DNA of 64,000 nucleotides. It comes from Larkinella bovis (GTDB lineage: Bacteria; Bacteroidota; Bacteroidia; Cytophagales; Spirosomataceae). The notes beneath the pieces were generated by a model. The model was not told the DNA's origin and did not search any database. It saw only the letters and a list, made by a program, of their open reading frames with translations. The position numbers and the translations under genes are program-made. The DNA lies in contig NZ_JBHSMA010000002.1 in the NCBI RefSeq assembly GCF_042655385.1, positions 310,001 to 374,000 of the forward strand, written 5' to 3'. This document shows, one piece after another, positions 21,101 to 33,100 of this stretch. Position 1 is the stretch's first letter. Each line of letters starts with the position of its first letter.

Positions 21101-24100
21101 CTGGAGCTCGCAAAGTGCTCTTTGTGCAACGAATAACGGAACCCTTACCTACGCCGGAGGAAGTGGTGCCGGAACGTATCGGGTATTGCTCGGTGGAACT
21201 CAGGTAGCTACAACACCAGAAAATGCAACCGGGCCCGTGGTGTATACTTTGCCTCAGGGGATTTACACGGTCGAATTGACGAATGGCACCTGTACATCGT
21301 TCCAGAACTTTACGATTACCGGCCCAGAAGGCATTGATTTCAACGTTCAATACGTCGCCGAAACCTGCGGGCCGGGCGGTGTTGGCAATGGCAATGGTAT
21401 TCTCAATGTTATTCAGATAAACGGCGGGACTGCGCCCTATACGGTTTTGGTCATCAACAATAAGGGACAAAGCTTTGCCGGGCCCAACCTTACCAATCTG
21501 CTGGCGGGTAACTATTATGTATCCGTTGTGGATGCCAATGGTTGTCCGGGCAACGAGGATGCTCTGGTGACGGTACCGCCCTGTGCTTTGAAATGTCCCC
21601 CACTGGCGTTCAATACATCCGTGGTGGATACTAAGTGCGGGGAAGCGAGTGGCAGCGCCATTGCCGAATTGCTGAATATGCCATCGGGTGCGACCCCGAC
21701 CTACCAATGGAGCAATGGACAAAATGGCCCAACGATTTCCGGCCTGACATCAGGCGTATACTCCGTAACGGCTACGTTGTTTGCCGATAACACGATTTAT
21801 GCGGGTTGTATGTATGTCGATACGATCACGGTGAACGACATCAGTGGGCCGATCGCCAGTGTTTCGGCAACGGCGGGTGCCAGCTGTACAACGGCCAACG
21901 GGTCGGTTGCTCTGAATATTCAGGGCGGTACAGCCCCCTATACTATTTCCTGGACCGGGGCGGCTTCGGGTTCTCAAAACGCTGCCAATGCGGGCTTGCT
22001 GAATATTGCCGGTTTGCCAGCGGGTAGCTATGTTTTCACCGTAACGGGTAGCAATTCAACCTGTAAATCGCTGATTGATGTCGTGATTCCGACCCGGACG
22101 CCCAATGGATTTACCCTGGCCGTCAATCCAACGGCAGCCAGTGGCTGTGGGGCTTCGGATGGAAGGCTAACAATATCTGTTTCTGGCGGTACTGGGCCCT
22201 TTACCTACAGTGTTAATGGCTATGTTCAGGGGGTAAGTGCCACCCGGACGTTCTCGGTGCAGAGCTTGCCGGCAGGGGTCTATGCCGTGGAGGTAATGGA
22301 TGCCAACGGATGCGTCGTCAATCGTGAAAACGTGTTGATCAACCCGGCTGGTCCATCTACGATTGCGGGTTGGACTGCTGCCAATGCGCTTTGTCCGGCT
22401 GAAAATGGTACCATCCAATTTGCAGGTACGGGCGTAGCCTCCGATGAATATGTTGTCACGATTGCCGGGACAGCCACCGAAATTGGTCATACAGCCGGGA
22501 ATGTGGCCGCTTCGTATTCGGTTCCCGGAGGAACTTATCTGATTTCGAAAACGACGTCTACCTCTTGTGTGTCGGTAACCACCGTTACCGTTACCCAACC
22601 AGATGGACTGGATTTCAATATTCAATACCAGAACCCAAGCTGTGCCGCGCCGGCATCGGGTAGCCTGGCGGTTGTTCAACCCGTTGGAGGTACTGCCCCG
22701 TATACGTATACGGTCACGGGAGCAACGGGCGTGGTGACTGACTTAACGGCCTTGACCTCGGGCAGCTATACTGTAACCCTGGGTGATAGCCGTGGTTGTA
22801 CATTTGCCAATGTGGTGACGCTGACGGGTGGTGCCAATCTCACGCTGACGGCGTCGACTACACCAACCGTAGTATGTATCGGGCAGCCCATCAATCTCAG
22901 TGCCGTGGCCCTTGGCGGAACTGCTCCACTCACGTACAGCTGGACAGGATCGGATGGCTTTGTCCAGACCGGGCAGGCAGTAACCGCAACAGCTACGACC
23001 AGTGGAATTCATACGTATACTGTAGTTGCAACGGATGCCAACAATTGTACTACCGTACAATCGACCACGGTGACGGTGGGTAGCGCTCCGGTTGCAACGG
23101 CAACTCCGGCGACCATCTGCGTTGGGGAGACAGTTACGCTGGAAGCTACCGCAGGGGGAACGAGCTATTCCTGGAGTGGCCCGAATTTCTCGACAGTAAC
23201 CAGCCTGCCAACAGCCATCATTACGAATGCGCAGCTAAGTAACGCCGGAGTTTATTCGGTAGTCATTACGGGAGGCAACGGCTGTACAGGAGTAGCCTCG
23301 ACCACGGTAACCATAAACCAGCTGCCAAGCGTGACCGCGCTCGTTAGTAGCGGCTCGGTCTGCGTAGGGGGCAGTTTTGTATTAAACGCATCCGCTACTC
23401 CAGCCGGTAGCTATACCTTCACCTGGGGTGGTCCGAATAATTTTACAGCGACCGGGGCAAGTGTAACCATTACCAATGCACTGGCGACGGCTAGCGGCAG
23501 TTATACGGTCGTTGCTACTTCTGCCACAGGATGTAGTTCGTCGGCGGTGATGACTGACCCAATAACGGTAACGGTTTGCTGCCAGGGTTTTGGGCTAAAT
23601 GTCGTTGCGACGAACGCACACTGTGGTCAGAGTGATGGTGGGGCGACGGTGACGGCCAGTGGGGGTACGGCTCCCTATAGCTACGCGTGGAGCGACGGTG
23701 CAACGAATGCCGTGTTGACAGGTGTAGCCCCGGGTAGCTATAGTGTGATAGTGACCGATGCGGTGGGTTGTAGCACAACAGCACTGGCGATCATCGGCAA
23801 CGTGGAAGGACCGCAGTTAGCCGTTGTGTCGACAACGCCAGCTACGTGTCTGGGAGCCACGGGTGCAGCCAGTGTGGTGGCAACGGGTGGTACGGCCCCC
23901 TACACGTATTTATGGGATACGGGTGCATCGGGTGCTGCTGTCGGCGGTCTGGTGGCGGGTGTATATAGTGTAACGGTAATGGATGCGACGGGTTGTTTCG
24001 ATGTCATCTCGGTGGAAGTGGAAAGCACCCCGGGTGACCTGACAACTGTGGCGTCCAGTACAGCCTCGGCTTGTGGGCAGGCGATAGGTGTAGCGAGTGT

Positions 24101-27100
24101 GACGGCCAGTGGCGGCACGGCTCCTTATAGTTATTTGTGGAATACGGGTGCTACCACAGCCAGCGTAAGCGGCCTGGTAGCGGGCGTTTATAATGTGGTG
24201 ATAACAGATGCGAATCAATGCTCAGTATCGGCCACAGTGACAATTAATGATCTTGCAGGGCCGACGTTAGTAGCCAGCGGAACAGCGGTGAGTTGTACTG
24301 GCAGTAGTACTGGTACAGCCCTGGCGGTGGTCAGTGGGGGTACGGCTCCCTACAGCTACCTGTGGAGCACTGGGGCCACGAGTGCCAGTGTGAGCGGGTT
24401 GCTGGCAGGCGTCTACAGTGTGGTGGTCACCGATGCCAACGGCTGTAAAGTGAGTGGGGCGGTATCGGTGACGCAACCGGCGGCTTTGGTGGGAGAGTTA
24501 TCTGCCAGCACGCTTGCCTGTGGCAGTACGACGGGCACTATCACGCTGGTAAGCCTTCAGGGCGGTAGGGCTCCTTACACCTATCTGTGGAGTAATGGCG
24601 CGACGAGTGCGAGTCTGCAGGGTGTGGCTGCGGGCGTCTACAGTCTGACGATCACCGATGCCAATGGGTGTGTGGCGGTGGGATCGGCTACGCTGGTGCT
24701 ACCAACGGATTGCTGTGAATCACGGGATATTTCCCTGGTAGGAGTCAATCCGCAGTGTGGTCAGGCCAACGGCAGGTTGACAGCAACGTTGTCGGGCACG
24801 CTGGCCGGGGGAAGTGTAGTCACAAGCACCTGGCGGAATGTAGCGACCAATGCGGTGGTGGCGACGAATGGATGGAGTGTCAGTGGCTTAGCGGCCGGAA
24901 GTTATAGTGTGAGTGTGACGGTGACGAGTGGGTCGGCGGTGTGCAGCTACAGTGCGGTGACCTCGTTGAGTGAAGTCGACGGAGCCGAGGTGAATGTGCT
25001 TTCGACAACACCCTCGGCCTGTGCTGCCAGTACAGGAGTGGCTAGTCTGAGTGTGACCGGCGCGGGTAGCCTGACGGTCAGTTATGCCGGGGCCGGCACG
25101 GGTAATGTAGTGGTCAGTTCGGGGGTAGTGAGTCTGTCGGGTCTGTCGGCCGGTTTGTACAGTGTGACGGTTCAGGATGCCAACGGCTGTACATCGGTGA
25201 CGGACTTTGTGATCGAGTCGGCGGGTGCAGTGAGCCTTAACCCGGTGGCAGTGGCCACTGCCAGTTCCTGTACCGGTTCGACGGGCAGTGTGACGGTGAG
25301 TTGGGGGGCGGTTGCCGGTGTGAGCAGTTATAGTGTGAGCGTAGGTGGTCAGTCGGCGGTAGTGACGGGCACGAGTGCGACGTTCGCCGGTCTGTCAGGT
25401 GGCAGTTACCCGGTGACGGTCTCGATTGCGAATAATGCATCCTGCGGCAGTTCGACGACGGCGGTGACAGTTCCGGTGACGGGCGGTCCAGCGCTGGCGG
25501 TGATGACGATACAACCAGTGTGTGCGGGTAGTTCCGGTGTAATCAATGTGGTGAATCCGCAGGCTGGGGTTGTGTATGATCTATACGCGCTGGGTAGTGG
25601 CTTGGTGAGCAGTGGTACGAGTTTCACAGTGGGCGAAGGTCCTTACGAGGTGCGGGCCTCCGTATCGGGTTGTAGCAGCAGTACGGTAGTGAGTCTGATG
25701 GCGCCGGAAGGCATCGACTTCAATGTCTCGGTGCGGAACGGTTCCTGTGGGACGGCAGGCAGTCTGACGGTGGTCAATCAGCGGGGCGGCACGGGTGTGC
25801 TGACAACGGTGGTAACGGGCGCATCGGGCGTAGTGTCGAACCTGAACAGTCTGGCAGCGGGCAGCTATACCGTCGTGGTGAGTGATGCCAATGGGTGTTC
25901 AGCCAGTCAGGTCGTATCGGTGACGGGCAGTGTAGCCCCGCCATCGGTGAATGTGGTGACTACCAATGCGCACTGTGGTCAACCGGATGGTAGTATAATC
26001 ATTACTGCCAGCGGGGGCACGGCTCCGTATCAATATATGTGGAATACGGGAGCCGTCAGTAGCAGCTTAAGTGCGTTGTTGCCGGGTAGCTATACGGTGA
26101 CGGTGACGGATGCGGCTGGTTGTAGTACGACGCAGACGGTTGCTATCGGGAATGTGGACGGGCCTCAGGTAACGGTTCTGTCAATCACCCCGGCGACCTG
26201 CGTAGGAACCAATGGGGCAGCCAGTGTGACGGCGACCGGGGGAACAACTCCGCTGAGTTATGTGTGGAGTACTGGGGCCACGGGCAGCACTCTGAGTGGT
26301 GTGACAGCTGGTGCCTACAGCGTGACGGTAACCGACGGAGCTGGTTGTTCAGATGTGATACTGGTGACGATACCCAGTGTGCCGGGTAGTCTAACCAGCA
26401 CCATCAGCAGCACGGCTTCGGCCTGTGGTCAGGCTATCGGCACGGCAACGGTAACGGCGACAGGTGGCGCGGTCCCACTGAGTTATAGATGGAATACTGG
26501 AGCCACGACCAGCAGTATCAGCGGGTTAGTGGCCGGCGTATATAGTGTAACGGTAACGGACGGTAATGGTTGTATGGTTACCAACAGTGTGACGGTGAAC
26601 GACCTGTCCGGACCGAGCGTAACGGCAAGCTTTACGGCAGTGATGTGTAACGGTTCGGCGACGGGCGTAGCTCTGGCGGTGGCCAGCGGGGGTACAGCTC
26701 CCTACAGCTACCTGTGGAGCACTGGGGCCACGAGTGCCAGTGTGAGCGGGTTGCTGGCAGGCGTCTACAGTGTGGTGGTCACCGATGCCAACGGCTGTAA
26801 AGTGAGTGGGGCGGTATCGGTGACGCAACCGGCGGCTTTGGTGGGAGAGTTATCTGCCAGCACGCTTGCCTGTGGCAGTACGACGGGCACTATCACGCTG
26901 GTAAGCCTTCAGGGCGGTAGGGCTCCTTACACCTATCTGTGGAGTAATGGCGCGACGAGTGCGAGTCTGCAGGGTGTGGCTGCGGGCGTCTACAGTCTGA
27001 CGATCACCGATGCCAATGGGTGTGTGGCGGTGGGATCAGCTACGTTGGTGCTACCAACAGACTGTATACCCTGTGAGAAACCGGTGTTGACGGTAATGGG

Positions 27101-30100
27101 TCCGGTTTGTGACACAGCTACCAATACGTATTCCATCCATTACATTGCCAGTATAGGAGCCATTGTCACGGCTAACGTGGGTACGATCAATACGGTTACA
27201 CAAATGATCACCGGTATCCCTGCGGGGCAGAATTTGATCGTGACCGCTACCAGTTCCTGTAGCGGTATTACCAGTTCGACGGTCGTGGCTCCCAACTGTA
27301 CGGTGCCGGTTGGCTGTACACTGACGGCCGGTTTATCCGTAGGTCAGGCCGTCTGTCTCGATGGTACGACTTATCTGGTGAGTGTGACGGCTAATTCAGG
27401 AGCTACCCTGAGCGTCTCGGGTGGTACAATTAATGGTAACGTAATAACGGGCACGGTGGGTACAAGTGTAACGGTCGTTGCCAACGTGGCAGGATGCGAC
27501 TCGCAGACCGCCATCATTGCCAGTCCGGTATCGTGTACGACAGCCTGTGTCAATCCGTTAGTGAGTATAGCCGGAACCGTCTGTGGTGTTAATAGCTACA
27601 GTGTGAAATACACGGCACCGGCCGGGGTGACTGTGACTTCGAGCGTGGGTCTTGTCAAAGCAGGCACGCAGACTATTACGAATATTCCGTTGAATACGCC
27701 GGTGAGCTTAACAGTAGCCAACGGCAGTTGCCCGGCGCAGATTATTGATATCGCTGCGCCGACGAACTGCCCGCCTTGTATGGCACCGGTTCTGACGGTA
27801 TCAGGTCCGGTTTGTAACACGGTGACCGGTACCAGCTACAGTGTGACTTATACAGTCAGCATGGGAGCTAGTGTTACGGCCAGTTCGGGCACGATCAATA
27901 CCGCAACACAAACCATTAGTGGCCTTGCCGCAGGCACCAATATCGTGATCACGGCCACGAGTGCCTGTGGGGCCGTGACCAGCACGACGGTGCTGGCACC
28001 CCAGACGTGTACACCACCCGTGGGATGTACGGCGCTGGCGGAGTTGTCGGTGGGCCAGGCCGTCTGTGTGAATGGAGCCAGCTATATTGCCAGTGTAACG
28101 GCAACAAATGGTGCGGTTTTGACAGTCTTCGGCGGTACGGTTCTCAATGGGGTCGTATCGGGCGTGGTAGGCACGAACGTGACGGTCGTTGCCACGATGG
28201 CCGGCTGTAATTCGGTGAGTGCGGTCGTTGCCAGCCCGGAATCATGTACAGCGACCTGTACTATTCCCCTGGTGAGCATTGCTGGCACGAGTTGCAACGG
28301 AACAACTTACAGTGTGAAATATACCGCCCCGGTTGGGGTAACGGTGATAGCCACATCGGGTGTGGGTGTTCTAAATACGGTAACGCAGACCATTGCCGGC
28401 ATTCCGCTCGGAACGCCGGTCAGTATCACGGTTTCGAATGGAACCTGTGAGGCTCAGGTGATTGAAATTGCCGCCCCGACAAATTGCCCGGGCTGTAGCC
28501 TTGCAGCGACCATAGCCGCCAATACGCCGGTGGTTTGCGTGGGCAGCCCATTAAGCCTGTCCGTAACGGTGAGTCCGGCAGGATCCTATACCTATGTGTG
28601 GAGTGGGCCTAATTTCAGTACAACAACAACGTTGCCGACGGCAGGCATTGCCAGCTCAGCCCTAGTCAATAGCGGCATCTATACGGTCTTGATCACGAAT
28701 GCGGATGGGTGTACGGCTACAGCGTCAACGTCGACATCTGTGACTGTAGCACCACTTCCGCCGGCTGTGAGCAACATCCTGTTATCGATCTGCAACAATG
28801 AGTTCGTTGATTTATCAACCCGCTTCCCGGCAGGGGGTACATTTGCGGAACTGACCAGTAGCAACGCGTTGACTGGGTCAATCTTTAACGGCATCGTTTC
28901 GCAGGCGGGGACCTTCCGCGTGCTGTATACATCGGCCGTGACCGGTTGCGGCAGTGCGACGGCAGTAGCGACGATTGTTGTCCGGAGTTGTAGCCCACCA
29001 CCCTGTAACTTCCCGATCAGCACGGCGGTTGTCGATGCCAATTGTGGCGCCAACGATGGACGCGCTCAAGCCCTTGTGGGTGGGTTACCAGCCGGTTCAT
29101 CGGTTGGGTATAACTGGAGCAATGGCGCGAGTGGGCCGCAGATTACTGGTTTGGTCGCAGGGGTTTACTCGGTAACGGCTACGGTTACAAATGTACCAGG
29201 ATCGACTTACCTGAACGGATGTATCGTTGTCGACACGGTGAACGTCAACGACATGGGCGGTCCGGTCGTTGTTCAAGCCGGTGTTATCGGCGCTAGTTGT
29301 CCGGCAAATAACAATGGTCAGGTGACGCTGAACGTTCAGACAGGAACCGCACCGTTCGTGATTTCGTATACCGGACCGGTCAGCGGTTCGCTGACAGCGG
29401 CTAATCTGGGGAATCAGACGGTGACCGGTTTGCCGGCGGGTAATTATGTGTTCCGAATCACCAGTACCGTCAATGGGGAAAGTTGCTCGGGCTACCTGCC
29501 GGTTCATATCCCACGTGATGATTCCGGACGGATTTCGGTGACGGCAACGCCGACGAACACCACAACTTGTGGATCGCCAACCGGTCGTATTCAGTATACT
29601 GTAACCCTGCAACCAGGTGTAACAGCCCCCTTTACCTACCTGCTCAATGGTCAGGTAGTCGGGACTTCGTCATTACCGACCTTTACGCTGAATAATGTAG
29701 TGGCTGGTTCGTATGTGGTCAGTGTGGTCAGTGCGGATGGTTGTACGGCGGCTGAAGTGCCGGTGCTTATTGAGGACGCTGGTGCCCCCGCTGTAACGGG
29801 CTGGACAGCAACCGATGCGACCTGTCCGAATGATGTTGCTACGCTGGTATATGCCGGCGGGCAACCCGCTACCACGCAATATAGAGTGACCAGCGTTGAA
29901 ACCGGAGGCACCGTGGCAACAGTAGGAGGTAACCAGGCAAGAACGCTGGTGCTGAGCGCCGGTTCCTACGCAATCATCCGGACAAGTACGGTCGATAATT
30001 GTACCTCGGTGGACACGCTTATCATCAACGGTCCGACGGGGCTGGACTTCAACGTTCAGTACACGGCAGCTACCTGCTCACCGGATGGCTCGGCCCAGGC

Positions 30101-33100
30101 CGATGGGAAAATCCGGGTAGTGCAGATCGAAGGGGGCGAGGCTCCGTATACGGTCCGGATTCTCGATAGCAACAATGCTGTGGTGAGCAATGCAAATGTG
30201 CTGGCGGCCGGAAACTATGTCGTCGAAGTACGCGATGCGAATGGTTGTGCAGGGATTCAACAATTGCTGATCACGATTCCGGACTGTCAGAAAATTTGCC
30301 CTGCCTTGCCGCTCAATACCGTGGTCGTCGATGCCAATTGCGGTACCAGCGACGGAACGGCGACAGCTTCATTGGGCGGTTTATCGGCGGGAAGTTTCGT
30401 GAACTACACCTGGAGCAATGGACAAAATGGCCCGACCGCTTTCGGCTTGAGCTCCGGCGTTTATAACGTTACTGCAACTGTATCGGCTTCACCGGAAGGC
30501 AGTTCCGTCGGTTGTCAGTACGTTGGCACTGTTAACGTCAACGAAATTGGCGGTCCGATTCCTGCCGTCCTGGCCATTACGCCATCACGCTGCTCGGTCA
30601 ATACGGGTATGGTATCGCTGAGCATTGCTGCTGGTACGGCTCCGTACACGGTTAGCTGGACTGGTCCGGTCAGTGGTACGCAGGCGGCTCCAAACCCGTC
30701 GTCCGTCCTGATTTCTAACCTGGCACCGGGGAGCTACACCTTTGTCGTAACCGGAGCGGGTTCCGGTTGTAAAGGCGTGATGAATGTCACGGTACCGGTT
30801 TCTACTTCTGCCGATATGACGGTGACGGTAACGCCGACTAACGTGGGTAGCTGCGACGCCAGCAACGGTCAGCTTGCCATCACGGTTTCTGGCGGTACGC
30901 CAAACTATAATTTCACACTGAACGGTACTCCGTATAGTACGCAGGCATCCGGTTTGCTGACGATTCCCAATCTGCCAGCCGGTTATTACACCATCGGTGT
31001 GACGGCGGCCAATGGGTGTACGACGTCTATCCCGACTACCATCGCAACAACGGGTGGACCGGCTGTGGCGGGTTGGACGGCACAAAATGCCCTCTGCCCG
31101 GATAATACGGGAACCTTAACGTTCGCGGGTGGTCAGGCGGCAACGGTTAGCTACCGGGTGTTGCTCGGTGGAACGACCCTGATTGCGACGGTACCTGGCA
31201 ATACGGCCACGACCCTTGCGGTTTCCCGTGGTACGTACGTCATCGAACGGCGGGACAATACTTGTATCAGTTCGTACCAATCGTTCACCATCAACTCACC
31301 GGATGGTATCGACTTTAACGTACAGTACATTGGTGAAACCTGTGCGCCGGGTGGTGCCAGCAATCACGACGGTAAAATTCAGGTGGTGCAGATTAGTGGA
31401 GGTACACAGCCCTATACCGTCACGGTACTGAACAGCCAGAACCAGATTGTAAGTAACCTGAATGCCCTGGCTGCCGGTGCCTACACCGTCCGGGTGACCG
31501 ACGCAAACAGTTGTACCGGGATTAGCAGTGTGCTGATTACAGTACCACCCTGCCCGCAACTGTGTCCGAACCTGAGTTTCGACAAAACCGTACTGGATAC
31601 CCAATGTGGCACAGCGGGCGGTACGGCAACGGCTACACTGCTGGGCACTCCGGCTGGTTCCTTTGTAACCTATCTGTGGAGCAATGGCCAGAATGGATCA
31701 ACCATTACGGGTCTGGCATCCGGAACGTACAGCGTCACGGCGACGGTAACGACGCAGAACGGTGTTTACAACGCATGTCAGTATGTGGATGTCATCCATG
31801 TGAGTGAAATCGGTGGGCCGGTTGTGAACCTGAACATGACCACGGGTGCCAGCTGTACGGCCTCAAACGGTAGTGCGGTTCTGACGATCGCGGGTGGAAT
31901 GGCTCCCTATACGGTGGCCTGGACGGGCGCGGCAGTTGGAATGCAAGCCGTAGCAAGCGCCGGGCCCGTCCTGATCAACGGTCTGCCTGCGGGAGACTAT
32001 GTCTTCTCTGTTTCGGGAGGGACAACCACTTGCCGGTCGATTGTGGAGGCGACAATTCCTCATAACGATACGACCGTCATGCAGGTAACCGCGACGGCAA
32101 CGGATGTTTCAGGTTGCGGTGCCAGCAATGGCTCGATTACCCTGAACGTGTCCGGCGGAACCGCTCCGTTTATTTACACGGTCAACGGGTATATCACCCT
32201 GACGACCAGCAGCCGTACACCGGCCTTTCCGAATCTGCCGACCGGTTCGTATGCGGTGACCGTCCAGGATGCCAATGGTTGTTCGGTGGCTAAAACCAAT
32301 ATCCTGATCAATACGCAGGGCACTACGCCAATTGCGGGCTGGTCGAAAACCGACGCACAGTGTGCCAGCAGTTCAGGGACGCTGGTCTACGTACCAACCC
32401 CCGGTATCGCTACTGACCAGTATGTTGTCCGCCTGGCCGGTTCGAATACGGTGATGGGTCAGACGACAGGAAATGTGCCCCTGACGCTGAATGTACCGGG
32501 AGGAACCTATTTGGTAACCCGGACAAGTTCGAACTCCTGCGTGGTGGCTGATACCCTGATTGTGATCCAGCCGACTGGATTGGAAATCAATGTGCAGTAT
32601 GGTCAGCCGACCTGTACATCGATGACGAGCGGTAGCATTGCGGTTGTGCAGATCAGTGGTGGTACCGCACCGTACACGACCACAGTGACCAGCGCCAGTG
32701 GTGTCGTCGCGAATCTGACGACCTTGGCTGCCGGCAGCTATACCGCAACGGTAACGGATGCCCACGGTTGTACGATCAGCCAGGTGGTGAGTTTGACACT
32801 CGGCGATTGTGCCGCTTGTCTCGACGCCTATGTTTACCTGCAGGGAGCTCTTGTCAATGACATTGGCGTTTGGCCAACAAATCCGGTAACCAATGGTGCC
32901 GGTGAACCGCTGATGCGTGATGATTTGAGAGCGCTTGGTATCATTCCGCTCCAGGACCCCTACCGGATGGCGCCCTACAATTCGACGTATACCCATGTGG
33001 CTAATCCGTATAGTGAAACGATCGTGAATCCGGCTGTAGCCCTGGCTGATCGGGGTGAGAACTCGGTCGTTGACTGGGTGTTCCTGGAATTCCGCAGTAA

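Noticed and set aside
17410..32800. Regularly spaced repeats considered as a CRISPR array or satellite DNA
   Set aside because: Units are long, diverged, in frame and encode SprB/Ig-like domains. No short identical repeat with unique spacers is present.
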